From positions 79,911,214 through 79,975,213 of the forward strand of contig OX457027.1 in the NCBI GenBank assembly GCA_949752745.1: a stretch of 64,000 bases of DNA, in the 5' to 3' direction. Origin of the DNA: Protula sp. h YS-2021 (taxonomy: Eukaryota; Annelida; Polychaeta; Sabellida; Serpulidae). Below the pieces are notes generated by a model that saw only the letters and a list, made by a program, of their open reading frames with translations, searched no databases and was not told the DNA's origin. Position 1 is the first letter of the stretch. The number at the start of each line of letters is the position of its first letter. The position numbers and the translations under genes were made by a program. Of this stretch, positions 35,201 through 46,600 are shown in pieces.

Positions 35201-38200
35201 TTAGTCATTCTGTGTAATCAGTCATTTCGTGAAATGCCTAAAATTTTCAGTCATTTCGTGAAATGCCTAAAACTTTCAGTCATTTCACGAAATGACTGAA
35301 TTTGATGTCCAGTCATTTCACGAAATTCCTAAAGTGATTTATTAATTGAAATAATATACTGGATCTTCTTATTTATTTTTTCCCCACAGGGGGGGGGGGG
35401 GGGGGTCATGCGATCGACCGTGTGGCGTTCTGTCGGTCTGTCATCAACAGCTTGTTAACACGATAACTTAAAAACTGCTGCAAGGATTTTGATGAAACTT
35501 GGTATGTTGCTTCTATGGGAACAAACGCAGATCCTTATTGTAAATGGGCCAGGCTCGTCCAAGGAAAATGCATCAGCTGGAAATTTCAGCTCTTGATTGA
35601 CTATTGATGGCCGTGTTTAACTGATTGGGGGTCTGTGGGGAATATGTGGGCTATGCACACTGCTCTAGTTATATTTGTCAGGTGCATCATTTATTTGTAC
35701 AGCACAATGAGGAATGCGACCACCTTGAACACAAAATTTTATTTTCGAAGTACCTGAACCTCTTAGTTCCACAGCTCTATATTATTCTACTTGAGCCATT
35801 TTTACCAGAAACTTCATTTATTTTTACAGCGAGTGCGGAATGCGACCACCTTGAACACAAAATTTTATTTTCGAAGTACCTGAACCTCTTAGTTCCACAG
35901 CTCTATATTATTCTACTTGAGCCATTTTTACCAGAAACTTCATTTATTTTTACAGCGAGTGCGGAATGCGACCACCTTGAACACAAAATTTTATTTTCGA
36001 AGTACCTGAACCTCTTAGTTCCACAGCTCTATATTATTCTACTTGAGCCATTTTTACCAGAAACTTCATTTATTTTTACAGCGAGTGCGGAATGCGACCA
36101 CCTTGAACACAAAATTTTATTTTCGAAGTACCTGAACCTTTTAGTTCCACAGCTCTATATTATTCTACTTGAGCCATTTTTACCAGAAACTTCATTTATT
36201 TTTACAGCGAGTGCGGAATGCGACCACCTTGAACACAAAATTTTATTTTCGAAGTACCTGAACCTCTTAGTTCCACAGCTCTATATTATTCTACTTGAGC
36301 CATTTTTACCAGAAACTTCATTTATTTTTACAGCGAGTGCGGAATGCGACCACCTTGAACACAAAATTTTATTTTCGAAGTACCTGAACCTCTTAGTTCC
36401 ACAGCTCTATATTATTCTACTTGAGCCATTTTTACCAGAAACTTCATTTATTTTTACAGCGAGTGCGGAATGCGACCACCTTGAACACAAAATTTTATTT
36501 TCGAAGTACCTGAACCTCTTAGTTCCACAGCTCTATATTATTCTACTTGAGCCATTTTTACCAGAAACTTCATTTATTTTTACAGCGAGTGCGGAATGCG
36601 ACCACCTTGAACACAAAATTTTATTTTCGAAGTACCTGAACCTCTTAGTTCCACAGCTCTATATTATTCTACTTGAGCCATTTTTACCAGAAACTTCATT
36701 TATTTTTACAGCGAGTGCGGAATGCGACCACCTTGAACACAAAATTTTATTTTCGAAGTACCTGAACCTTTTAGTTCCACAGCTCTATATTATTCTACTT
36801 GAGCCATTTTTACCAGAAACTTCATTTATTTTTACAGCGAGTGCGGAATGCGACCACCTTGAACACAAAATTTTATTTTCGAAGTACCTGAACCTCTTAG
36901 TTCCACAGCTCTATATTATTCTACTTGAGCCATTTTTACCAGAAACTTCATTTATTTTTACAGCGAGTGCGGAATGCGACCAACGTGAACACAAAATTTT
37001 ATTTTCGAAGTACTTGGACCTGTTATTCCCACAGCTCTTTATTATTCTTCTTGAGCCATTTTTACCAGAAACTTCATTTATTTTTACAACGCAGGGAGCT
37101 ATGGCATCGACTTGAACACTTAATTTTATTTTTGAAGCACTTGCATTTGTTACTTTCACAGCGTTTATTACTTGAGCAACAGTTACACTTTGGAGAATTG
37201 ACCGGGACGGATTTATCCGGATAAATCAACAGGAAAAAGCCACCTGAGATATAACGGGGCCAGCCCTGCACTTTACAAAACCCAGTCCTCCGGATTGACC
37301 CCTGTGTAACAGCCTGACGCAAAAAAATTTCCTAAGTTTGATTGACATCGGAGTTGTTCAGTAAGCGTCAACAAATATCAGACTGATTACGTGAAAATTT
37401 TCCCTCCAGAATACGTGCTTTAACACTTATCTTGTACAGGTCATTTTCATCCCTGTCAATAACACCTAAGCTCTACGTCGTCACTTCGGTCGCGGTCACC
37501 GGCCCGGTCTCGGTCGCCGGCTCGTAGCAGCCGCCGATCTCATCACCGTTGTCGCTTCGGTCGACATCACCGCTTCAGTGGCCGACGTCGCTTCGCTCGT
37601 CGTCGCCGTTTTGGTCATTGCCAGCGCTTCGGTCAGCATTGTCACTTCGGTCATTCCCGGCACCGTCATCGTCTTCTATTTGCAAATAAGATACTGCTCA
37701 GGAGCGTGCTCAATGACTGTCCATTGGCTAGTCAAGTACTCTGGATAAAAATGCAATTAAAGAGAAGCGGGAGACTTCGGGAGCATATGTTAATTACATT
37801 TATGACAGAGTTGTTGACAAACCATTTACCGCGCACTGCCTGTAAATCATATTGCGCAGCTGGGATAATATAAGATTAATTGCAAATTAGTCCTTCGTTC
37901 ACATAGGATGTGTTTATGTTTTGGCAGTCCTCACATTTTAATGTTTCACAGATTGTCTAAAATGTGTCCAGGCATTCTGTGTAAAAGAGTACCCTAAATT
38001 TGAGTCATTTCGTGAAATGACTGAAGATTCTAGGCATTTCAAGAAATGCCTGGCCCCCACAGTCATTTCACGAAATTACTTAAAATTTTAGGCATTTTAG
38101 GCAAATGATTGATTACACAGTGACTGTAACATACAGATACGCTTGCGACAAACGCAAAAATATGTTGGAATAAAACGCAAAAAGTTGCAATTTTTTATTG

Positions 38201-41200
38201 CGACTTATTGCATTTTATTGCATCTAGCCGCGATCCAATATTTCAGAGGACGCGTCCTGAGCATGCAATATGTTGCGACTTATTTCACACTGATGATAAG
38301 ATTACACCTTGAGCAAACATTCACGCAAGCGATTTAATCCCCCTGCGCATTCACTCCAATTGCATGTACTCTGTGTAAACAAGTCAATGTTTCAGCTGTA
38401 TGTGTGGACGTGTAATAGGCTGTATTTGTGTTTAAAATTATTGTATAAGTACATGTTCTCGGGCGACATGAAATAAAATTAAAAATGGAATGCCAGTGTT
38501 ATGTGCTTGGGAGATTACTTTCCAAGGAATGCCAGTGTTAACTAATATTAAGAAAAGCTTTTAATTTGAAATTATCTCCCGTGGAACGTAGTCAAGTTCT
38601 GTTCCTTTCTTTCTCATCTGTTTTTATTTGCCATATTTCAGTGAAAAGCGAATAAATTTACATGAATAGTGTCTTTCGTTGAAAAAAAAAACACATCAAA
38701 AAGTTAGCTTTCTGACAGGAGGGGGGGGGGGGGGGGAAGTGTGAAATAGAAATGGAATTACAAATGGGAAAAAAATATACAATTTTTATTCAGGCCTGTG
38801 GGGGTGGTTTTAGTCTTAAACTGAGGATAACATGACGGCAAGGGGTGGTAGAAAAGGTTTGAAAAAATTTAGTTGCTATTTAGTTATCAAATTTTTGACT
38901 TAAAAAGCGATAATTTCATAATAAAAGAACTGAACACATATCCACATGTGAGTTAACACAGCATTTTTTAAATTAACATTTTACACCCTTTCAGTCTGGA
39001 AAATAAATGGCCATGCACACTGTAAAACAACATGAAATATTTAAACACTGCTAGCATCATACCATCCCACACAATACTTCTTGTGTGCAAACAAAATGCG
39101 CATTACTGGGGATAAGTACAGTACACAATGCAAAACATCAAAAGACAATGTGTTGCATAACACTCAGGCAAGTGTCAATGTATGTAAAATTTGTTGCGAT
39201 TTATTGCGGCCTGCCAAATGCATTTTGCGACACGCAGGACGCGTTTTGTCTCATTTTTCTGCAACAAAATGCATTTATTTTTTGAAATTTATTGCGACTT
39301 ATTTTTGCGTTTGTCGCAAGCGTATCTGTATATGCATGTTTCAGTGAATGTGTGGAATATGTGAAATTCACAAAGTCACTGAAATTTTGTATGAATCAAA
39401 TCTAGTTTGTAATATAAGTCTGTTTACTCAACCAGTATACTGAGCAAAAATGTACAAAAGTATATTTTCTGTCTGTTTTAGGGTTGACAGTCTAGAAGAG
39501 GTACGTTCAGATTTTAAATTGATTTTTTCTTTGTGGAAATATTGCCGTACGTTAAATTGAGAAAAGGCTGTCATGAGAAAACGTTTCAGGTAAATTTGTT
39601 TTTATTTTAACAGTTGGGAGTTTTGATGCTGTGTCCTCTACAACTTATCCACGGCAGTGGTCAACTGACTGAATGTTAAATTTGCTGTCGTTATTTTTCT
39701 CGTCAGATAGATAGATTCAAATGGAAACAGACTCTGCTTGCTTCTATCTGTATTTACATAATGGGATAGATCCAACACGTTTGGTGCAAACTCGCTATTA
39801 AGTCTTCTTGATTGGCAATTAATTTTCTCACGTTGTCGTTTTCGTGTAATTAGTGTTATCCTTTTTCTTTGTAGATACAGTATGATCTGACAAGAATAAA
39901 AGATAAAAGTAAGGTTTTTGCTGGTAGATTCCAAATAGTAACGAAATCGGTTAATTGCACAACGTTTGAGTTGCACATTTTAAAATAATATGTCATTTGT
40001 CACGTTTATAATACCCACTGAAATACTCCCCTAAAAGTGACTGTTACCCTGGTATGCAGACACTTTCCAACCGATAATTACCACCTGAGCACTTTCCAAC
40101 CGGACGTTTTCCAACTATTTGCCAACTGGACATTTGCCAACCACAGCGTTATTTTTCATATTTCATGAATTTGTTTGACCGATTTGAAATTGAAGAGCAG
40201 TTAGATGAATCCACACCCTTGCAGTGTATTGCAGCTAGATAACGTATTCATTGTCATATAAAATGGGTTGTTTGTAGAAACAACCACACCAGCCATGCAA
40301 AATAAATTAATCACAATTGTCAATTTCAACTAAACGCCGTTCGGCCAGATGTCGTACAATCCTTGTGAACATTCGAGTCCAGATGAAAAGTGTCCCGGAT
40401 TCTCTACTATTCTATTGGAAGCAAAGCATGTAGTTTTTTTTTTTTTTATATAAACGCATAACTTCTTTTAAGCATTTTGCTATGCAAATAATCAGCTTCA
40501 GCCGTAAGATAAATCTTAAAACGCAATATACATTTTAACAAACATAGACATACACATGATCATTCCCTCGAAGTGCATTTCTCGTTCGTAAGGCTACAAG
40601 CTTTTATACAGTCAAATTCTGTAAACAACCCTACAAGTTTTAGGAACGTTCTCATCTTAATGGTGAACCCTTGAAAACGACAGATTTTGTGGCTTTCACA
40701 TGCAAGAAATTTCGCTCCTTTTCGTACCCGTCCCAGATGTCACGTGTTTTGCTTGTTATTTTGGGGTGATACTAATACCTGCTTGCTTGCTCCCTATAGT
40801 GAAGGACTTGTCGACGCTCCACGACCGCCACTTGAACCGCCCCACCCTGGACGACAGCGTGGCGGAAGAGCACGCCATCGAGATACAGACCCAAGAAATC
40901 ACTCAGGTAGGTGGCGCCACTTTGTCGAGTTTGCTACCTGACTTTTCCTGGATACAAAAGTTAGCTTTACGAAGTAAAGAGTATTAAATTCTATCGTTTC
41001 GGGAAAGAAATCAAATAAAAACAACAACAACAAAATTAAAAATGATGTTTTTTCGCCTTGGGCATTCTTTTAGTTGCATGTTTGTCTTCGAGAAATATTA
41101 ATATTCCTATGAAGTGTGGTTTCTCCTTTTACAAATGCAGAGTGTAAAATTTAAAATTAATTTACATGAAAATTAACTCTAAACCTTATTTCTGCATCTA

Positions 41201-43208
41201 AAGAAAAAGTGACAAAATGTGTAATAGTTTGTTTTTCAACCGTTGCACCCTTTGATTTTGAGCAGTAAGAGAGTGCAACCGTGAAAGACCTTCCTCTCTG
41301 ATCGGTCTGTGTGCCCGCCGGTTAAACCGTCAATTTGGCGTACACACTGCCACAAGAATATTAAGGCTTTTCCTATCATTTCTTTTGCACTGGTTAGATG
41401 TTCCACAAGTGCCAAAGAACCGTCCAGACAATAAATGCAAAAAGCCGCCTGGGTTCGGAAAAAGAGCAGAAGCTTGCTGTGAATATTGTGGGCTCGCTGG
41501 CTCGCTCCGTACAGGAAGCGTCCATACAGTTTAGGAAAAGCCAGTCCTCGTACCTCAGAAGTAAGTCATACGAACAAAATATAGAGGTCAAATGGGCGAG
41601 TTTAACAATCGAAGGCAGTTAAGTAAATATTAGGGATATTTTTGGTTTAGGGATAAGAAGGGTAATTTAAGATTTTTGTGATAAAAGTGATGATATTAAT
41701 AACGGAATGGAACGGTATAAATGTGTCAGCCACATAAAGCTATTTCGTTTAGAGCATTTATATCAGAACATCACGTGTTCACGGTGTTGATTAGCTAAAA
41801 AAAAAAGACCTTGTTATAAGCTTGAAAATTCTGGGAAATTTTTTTTCAGAACTGAAAAGCAGAGAAGAGAGATCGAAGCAGTTCTTTGATGTGGATCTGA
41901 ATGATGGCTATGTGCCGGACGAACTAGACGAAATATACGAAAGGGTGAGTGACTTGCGGGAATGGAGGGGGGGGGGGGCGAGGTGGATTCACGGATTAAT
42001 TGACAGTGTACCTGACGCCCTGGGTGAGATATACGAAACGGAAAGTGACGTTGAGGGGGAGGGGGGGGGAGGTCATGAGGTAATTGACTATGTACCTCAC
42101 GAACTGGATGAGATATGCAAAAGGCAGGGGTGTAATTAACTGACGAACTACGCAAGGTGTACGAGTGTTCACATGGTGAATTTTTGGCATGAGGGAAGGA
42201 GAGCGGGTTCACTTGGGTGTCTTCCCAGTCTTGAGTATTGTGGAAACAAAGTGCACTTATCGGTACTATCACGTGTTGTTACCTGTGGAATGCAGAGCGC
42301 GTTTTAGTTGTGCGAATGCATTTTTCAATTTTCTGTTTTTTTTTTTTGTTTTTTTTTTCTTGTTGGCTGCTATGTTAGGGATTCACAGCAGCTCAGATGC
42401 AAGCGACAGAAGATAACACACAGTATGTGCTGGAGAGGGAGAAGGAAGTACAGCAGATCGTACGCTCCATACACGACCTGAACGAAATATTCAAAGACCT
42501 CGCCACCATGGTCGTAGATCAGGTACGGCTTGATTTAGAACTAATATTAAGACAAAATGTGTACTCCCTGGGCCCGTGCTTGGTCGTAGATCAGGTGTGG
42601 CTTCGTACACAACTAATACATGTATAAAGATAAATAGATACCCCTCCCCCCCCCCCCCCTGGGCGCTGTTCATGGCGTAAATATCTTTGATTTAAAACAC
42701 TTAACAAGTTAAATAAGATTTTGAACAGACATTTAAATCAAGAATATCTTACCTGCGAATTCAACAGGAAGTGTGGGGAGGGGGGCAAAAGTGTTTGAAT
42801 CCTTTATCAAGGAAATGAAATTATTAAATTTTAAAAAATCTGTTTTATTGTCATGGTGTATCTGGTGTCTTTGATTCCGAAGTTTGAGCAAAAGCGCAAA
42901 ATTTTACGTAAACGTAAAAGTTTAAATATTCTTTCGTTTAGAAAAAATCATATACAAATTGAAAAAATAAATTGTAAAATAAATATTGTCATTAAGACCA
43001 CAAAACCAGTGTGTGTGTTTTACAGGGCACAGTGTTAGACAATATAGACTACAACATAGAACAGACCACGACTCGCGTGGATCAGGGACTCAAACATCTG
43101 CAAAAGGCTGAAAAATATCAAAAGAAAAACAGAAAAATGATGACCATAATCATATTGTTCGTGGTGTTAATCTTACTGATTATCATACTCGTTGTAGTAA
43201 AATCCTAG
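32238..43208 (+). CDS. STX16: Syntaxin-16, complete nine-exon gene
   Basis: Coding exons are 32238-32318, 34965-35059, 39482-39500, 39875-39908, 40800-40906, 41398-41560, 41850-41944, 42379-42522 and 43026-43208. Phases agree throughout and give 306 residues, within the usual 300-325. The N-terminus [16 protein letters not shown] matches the Vps45-binding peptide region of the family. HLNRPTLDD and [12 protein letters not shown] follow in the Habc region, then a Qa-SNARE motif with zero-layer Gln246 (VVDQ, last codon of exon 8), and a C-terminal membrane anchor at about 286-304 ([16 protein letters not shown]). The protein drives endosome-to-trans-Golgi fusion. All introns are GT-AG; the exon 2 donor GTCAGA is weak. 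Exon 3 is a 19-nt microexon. Duplicated exon ends lie in introns 7 and 8. Confidence 0.95.
33080..34828. mobile_element. Inverted-repeat transposon with GTCAACTGGGCGACA word arrays
   Basis: The element proper is 33088-34820, flanked by an exact 8-bp duplication ATTGGTCT (33080-33087 and 34821-34828). The left end reads GGTAACTGGTCAACTGGGCG and the right end is an inverted counterpart (GGTTCCTAGTCAACTGGGCG). Each arm continues as a tandem array of the word GTCAACTGGGCGACA with A-rich spacers, about eight copies on the left (to 33250) and six on the right (from 34698). The interior contains no coding frame but has many ATTGCAAT words (34150-34440). It sits in syntaxin-16 intron 1. An 8-bp duplication fits hAT, P or Merlin-like integration. 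Confidence 0.75.
35682..37200 (+). repeat. 126-bp satellite array, about 12 units
   Basis: Units start GAATGCGACC at 35712 and every 126 bp to 36972. Ten are nearly identical, the eleventh is diverged, and a degraded twelfth runs to about 37200. Because 126 is a multiple of three, the plus strand stays open for nearly 1.5 kb with a 42-residue period. No start context, domain or splice donor supports a protein. Units 4 and 9 share the same C-to-T change (36140 and 36770), 630 bp apart, implying duplication of a five-unit block. Each unit ends in a T-rich tract and ACAG that resembles a 3' splice site. Confidence 0.9.
37474..37672. repeat. GC-rich degenerate minisatellite
   Basis: Imperfect repeats of GTCGCTTCGGTC(A/G) and related words occur with irregular spacing of 15-30 bp. 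GC content is much higher than the flanks. No open frame of note. Confidence 0.6.
38132..39331. mobile_element. MITE with 28-bp perfect inverted repeats and TA flanks
   Basis: The termini are exact inverted repeats over 28 bases, beginning CAGATACGCTTGCGACAAAC at 38134 and mirrored at 39302-39329. TA lies directly outside both ends, as for Tc1/mariner-type insertions. Sub-terminal regions are rich in TTGCGACTTATTGC words on both sides. There is no transposase frame. It directly abuts the word-array element on its left. Confidence 0.75.
40055..40145. repeat. Short word array CTTTCCAACCGG / TTTGCCAACTGG
   Basis: Five or six imperfect copies of a word near TTTCCAACCGGAC(G/A) occur within 90 bp of syntaxin-16 intron 4. 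It resembles one arm of the word-array elements at 33.1 and 35.2 kb, but no inverted partner was found nearby. Confidence 0.4.
41990..42135 (+). repeat. Two degenerate copies of the syntaxin-16 exon 7 3' end in intron 7
   Basis: The exon 7 end, encoding [12 protein letters not shown] (41909-41944), is followed by two diverged copies encoding [12 protein letters not shown] (about 42002-42037) and [12 protein letters not shown] (about 42086-42121). The offsets are 96 and 84 nt, both multiples of three, and the intervening G-rich sequence is open in the same frame until 42139. The splice donor GTGAGT after exon 7 has become GAAAGT in the first copy and CAGGGG in the second. Confidence 0.8.
42523..42594 (+). 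promoter_or_regulatory. Duplicated 5' splice site of syntaxin-16 exon 8 (possible alternative donor)
   Basis: The end of exon 8 plus donor (GGTCGTAGATCAG then GTACGG, 42510-42528) is repeated exactly 72 bp downstream (GGTCGTAGATCAG then GTGTGG, 42582-42600). The 72 bases between the donors are open in the coding frame. Use of the second donor would add 24 residues immediately after the zero-layer Gln. Whether it is used is unknown. Confidence 0.6.
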
Positions 43209-43670
43209 CCCCGGCTTTTAGTAGTGTATAATATTTGGAATGAAATATAACTTGAACAGTGGATCCCTGTTTATACGAACTCACTTCTGCTTCGGTTTGT
43301 TAGCCGCGTTATTTTTGTGTTCGCATACAAGTCTGTTTCATGCTCGAGTGGTTTATTTTGAAGGGACAATATTTGGCACGATTGGTGTCAAGGGCCTTGG
43401 CGTTTTATTGGGACATTTTTCGTTGCTGTCATGTTGAATCATTTGGCTAATTGCCACAGCATGTGTGAGTTCGGGATGGCTGAGATCCATTGCATTCACT
43501 TTTTGAATTCCAGCACCGAGGTTAAAATTAACAGTTGCTTCTGTTTCATGTCATGTATGTAAATAAATTCTGTGTTATTTAAGTGATAAATTATCCTTTA
43601 AAGGTAAATGTTTAAAAAAATTTATGATGTTCACATGTTGAATCCATTCCTGCAATAAAAAACTCTGCAA
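43209..43670 (+). other. Syntaxin-16 3' UTR with poly(A) signals
   Basis: AATAAA motifs occur at 43562-43567 and 43654-43659, within 450 bp of the stop codon. No other gene is visible. Confidence 0.55.
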
Positions 43671-46600
43671 TAATGCATAACGGGTATTGAGGTAAATTAT
43701 GACTTATAGTTGCAATAACTGGTTTCTAATAAAACGGTTGAGTAAACAGTTGAACGACCCGATACACTCCGCAGATGTTAATTTAAATGGCGGTAGGCTC
43801 TTAATATAAATATAATTATTCCATTGAAAATAATCATAGAATGCCGGTTCTTTTAATTGATCATTCTGCCATCAAACTGAAATCAATAATTTGTCCGACT
43901 TCAGATGGTTTCATTGTATACTTTTTCCTCGTTTGACCTTTAGCCTTACTCTGACCCAGTTAAATGTTTCTATGTTTTGATTTGTTGTTCTCATCAATCA
44001 GAAGCGAAGAAGGTACATGTGAGGTGTTGTGATATAACTGCAAGGATTCAGAAGAACAGAATCTGATTAGAAACATCTGTAACACGGCGACAGCAACATT
44101 GCCTTTGTACACTCTTCTGCTATAATTTAAGTAAATCATATTGTGTCATTAGCATTGTGTTTTGGCTGTCGAAATATTGTCGTATTTATGGTCGTATTCG
44201 CTAGGTGTGCTGGAAATCGGGTGGTCAATTTGTTTAATGTGAAAAGCTGCGAATTGTCCTCCAGATGACGTTTTGTGTTGAAAGACAGATCACGGTTCCA
44301 TGAAAAATACACCATAATTCAAGGCTGACTGTGTAAACCTGCGACTAAAAAGGCCCTGTTCTTTTACTGACTGCCCCAGCTGTACACAAAAAAACAGAAT
44401 TCGTATTCAATAACATAGCTCAAATCCAGAATAAGTTTAAAGCTTGTGTTTCAGAGTCACTTGAGAAATTGTTTGAAATACCGAGTCAACTTTTCTCCCG
44501 TCGAAAACTGCGAGAAGTTCGAGACATTTTGTGTGAGCGGTACTGAGAAATGCTTGCTTGTATAATTGAAATGAGTGAAATAAGGTACTTCGATCTGTGT
44601 GGTGAGAAACAAATGGTTTCTAGCCTTTTACTGACTTTTACCGGGTACTTCAGTGGAAGCCACCTCGTACTTGCTCAAAGTGAACCTGACTAATTTTGAG
44701 CTTCAGTTTTACTTATTGAATAAATTATCTGAGTTTAAGCCACGCTGTTGGATACGTGCGAGGCTTTACAAGACCTTCAAATACAGGCATGGGTGCTGAG
44801 TGAACCAAATTACGTACTAGGTCTGCACCTGCATCCGAAGAGTGATGTGTCTTAACTTGCAATTTGTTGCAGAGTTAGGTGTATTTTTAGTTGAACTGAA
44901 TTTGAGTCTGCTGTTGTGCCGTGTTGTTTATTTGAGTTGTATTTAAATGGTTAGTTCAGTAGGTAATATTGTACAGTAGTGATGAGGTGGTGTGAAGGTA
45001 GCAGAGGTTAGTCAAGCGAGTGCAGTTACATTTTGTTGTAAAATTACGTCTCAGTTCAGTAGGAAAACAGCCTGCGATTATTTTTTACTTCATGCCTACG
45101 TCAACTTCACAACGTCAAAGTCTGGAGAAGGCGCGCTTTTATTTTGGTGTCCTGTATTTTATTTTGCAACATTCAAGCTATAAAGGAATGAGTTTTTTTT
45201 ACTATGTGGATTACCCGAAGTTGGTGCAGAGTACAGCAAGCCAGTGGGTTGTGTGGTATATTACCGTTATGGTGTTATTTTGTCTAGTCATGCAAATTGT
45301 ACATTATGCGAGGAATGGATCTAAAAGCGAATTGTATTTGTGATAAAGAATGTTCTAGAATGTATAAACAGCATAAAATATGGCGAAAGGGCAATTTTAT
45401 TTTTCAAAATATTACCTAGTCAAGCAAATCACTCTACATATTCGCTGTTTCACTTTAGTTAAGTGGACTAGTTTTTTCTGCTTTGGTGAAAAAACCTGCA
45501 GTTTTAATGCAAATAAAGATAAAAGACAAATTACGAAATCCGATGGCTGTTTGGTGGCTGGAAAATTGCGGGTACCATACATGAATGAGCATTCAACGAC
45601 CCCGAATGATGAGGGGATAGTGCATCCAAGCAGAATAAGCTTCGATGGGGTTATTTAACACTTTAACATACAGCAGTTCGAAGAATTTGGAGTAACACTG
45701 ATCTGGCGCATTGCCAAGCATCGTGCCTCAGAATCTGTACGACCGGGTTCAGTTACCGTTGACGGCAGTGTCGGTATAGCGATGCATATAGAAGGTTGCC
45801 CCTTTGTAGTGTAGAGGTAAGCTTGAGTTACAGTATCTGCTGTTCAGATCAAGTAGCCTATTTCATAGAGCCCCTTCGGAACAGAAATACGTGCCCTTAG
45901 CCAGCAACCGCCATCTTAGAGGTTTTTATCCGCAAATGAAAAATCACACTTGGAGTTTCTCTGGGCTTCGGTTAAGATAATCCGCCTTCTTGCATTCATC
46001 CGCAGTTCAAGTAAATAAGAGAAAAAAAACAAACTACTAGGCTGTTTGGAGCCAAAGACGTATATTTATCTATTGAAACAGCAGATAAAAGTCATGACGT
46101 TATTCAATTCTCGTGTACAGGCTCTTGTCGTGAGTAGAACGAACGAGTGCGGCATATGACGTAATCACGTAAAATATGTGTTTATTTTATGTGGGTATTC
46201 TTTGGGTAAGTCGAATGATTCTTTTAACTTTTGACGTATGTAGCAAAATTAAGAAAGGCGTATGATGTCATTACGTTAAAATCTTATATACAAGATTTCT
46301 CAGCGGTTGACCATCGGAGAAAGTTGAAACTTGTTGGGAATGTGGTTGATAGGTCCGCAAGATTCTACCAAATGTTGACCGGAGTAGAACAACCAAAAAC
46401 GGCACATGATGACGCAATTGGGTAAAAATATCTCGACAGCGGAAAGTCTGGTGGACTCCACACTTAGTGTAGTTGTTCCTTGGATAAGTCGCTCGGTTTT
46501 TTTTTTTAAACAATAAACTCATAGAAAATTTAAAAAGCGCCAGTGCCTAAAAATGTAATATATTTTGCAGTCACTGAATGTAATACCACCCCCTCACCCG

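Larger units (their letters stand above)
35203..38127. mobile_element. Composite inverted-repeat element with TTTCGTGAAATG word arrays
   Basis: The left arm (35203-35335) starts TTAGTCATTCTGTGTAATC and continues with copies of CAGTCATTTCGTGAAATGCCTAAAATTTT. The right arm (37965-38127) is the inverted counterpart ending GATTACACAGTGACTG. The word itself is palindromic around TTTCGTGAAA/TTTCACGAAA. The interior contains a G-run, a 126-bp satellite (35682-37200) and a GC-rich minisatellite (37474-37672). No clear target duplication was found; the right edge abuts another MITE. It sits in syntaxin-16 intron 2. Confidence 0.6.

Noticed and set aside
35625..37115. A 496-codon plus-strand open frame with eleven 42-residue repeats
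   Set aside because: It follows from a 126-bp satellite inside a syntaxin-16 intron. The units are DNA-identical including third positions, and no domain is present.
41814..42272. A 152-codon minus-strand frame opposite syntaxin-16 exon 7
   Set aside because: Pro/His-rich shadow of the exon duplications and G-runs on the plus strand.
44992..45658. Three small plus-strand frames of 63-107 codons
   Set aside because: No domain, no splice context and biased AT-rich composition. They could be 3' UTR or spacer.
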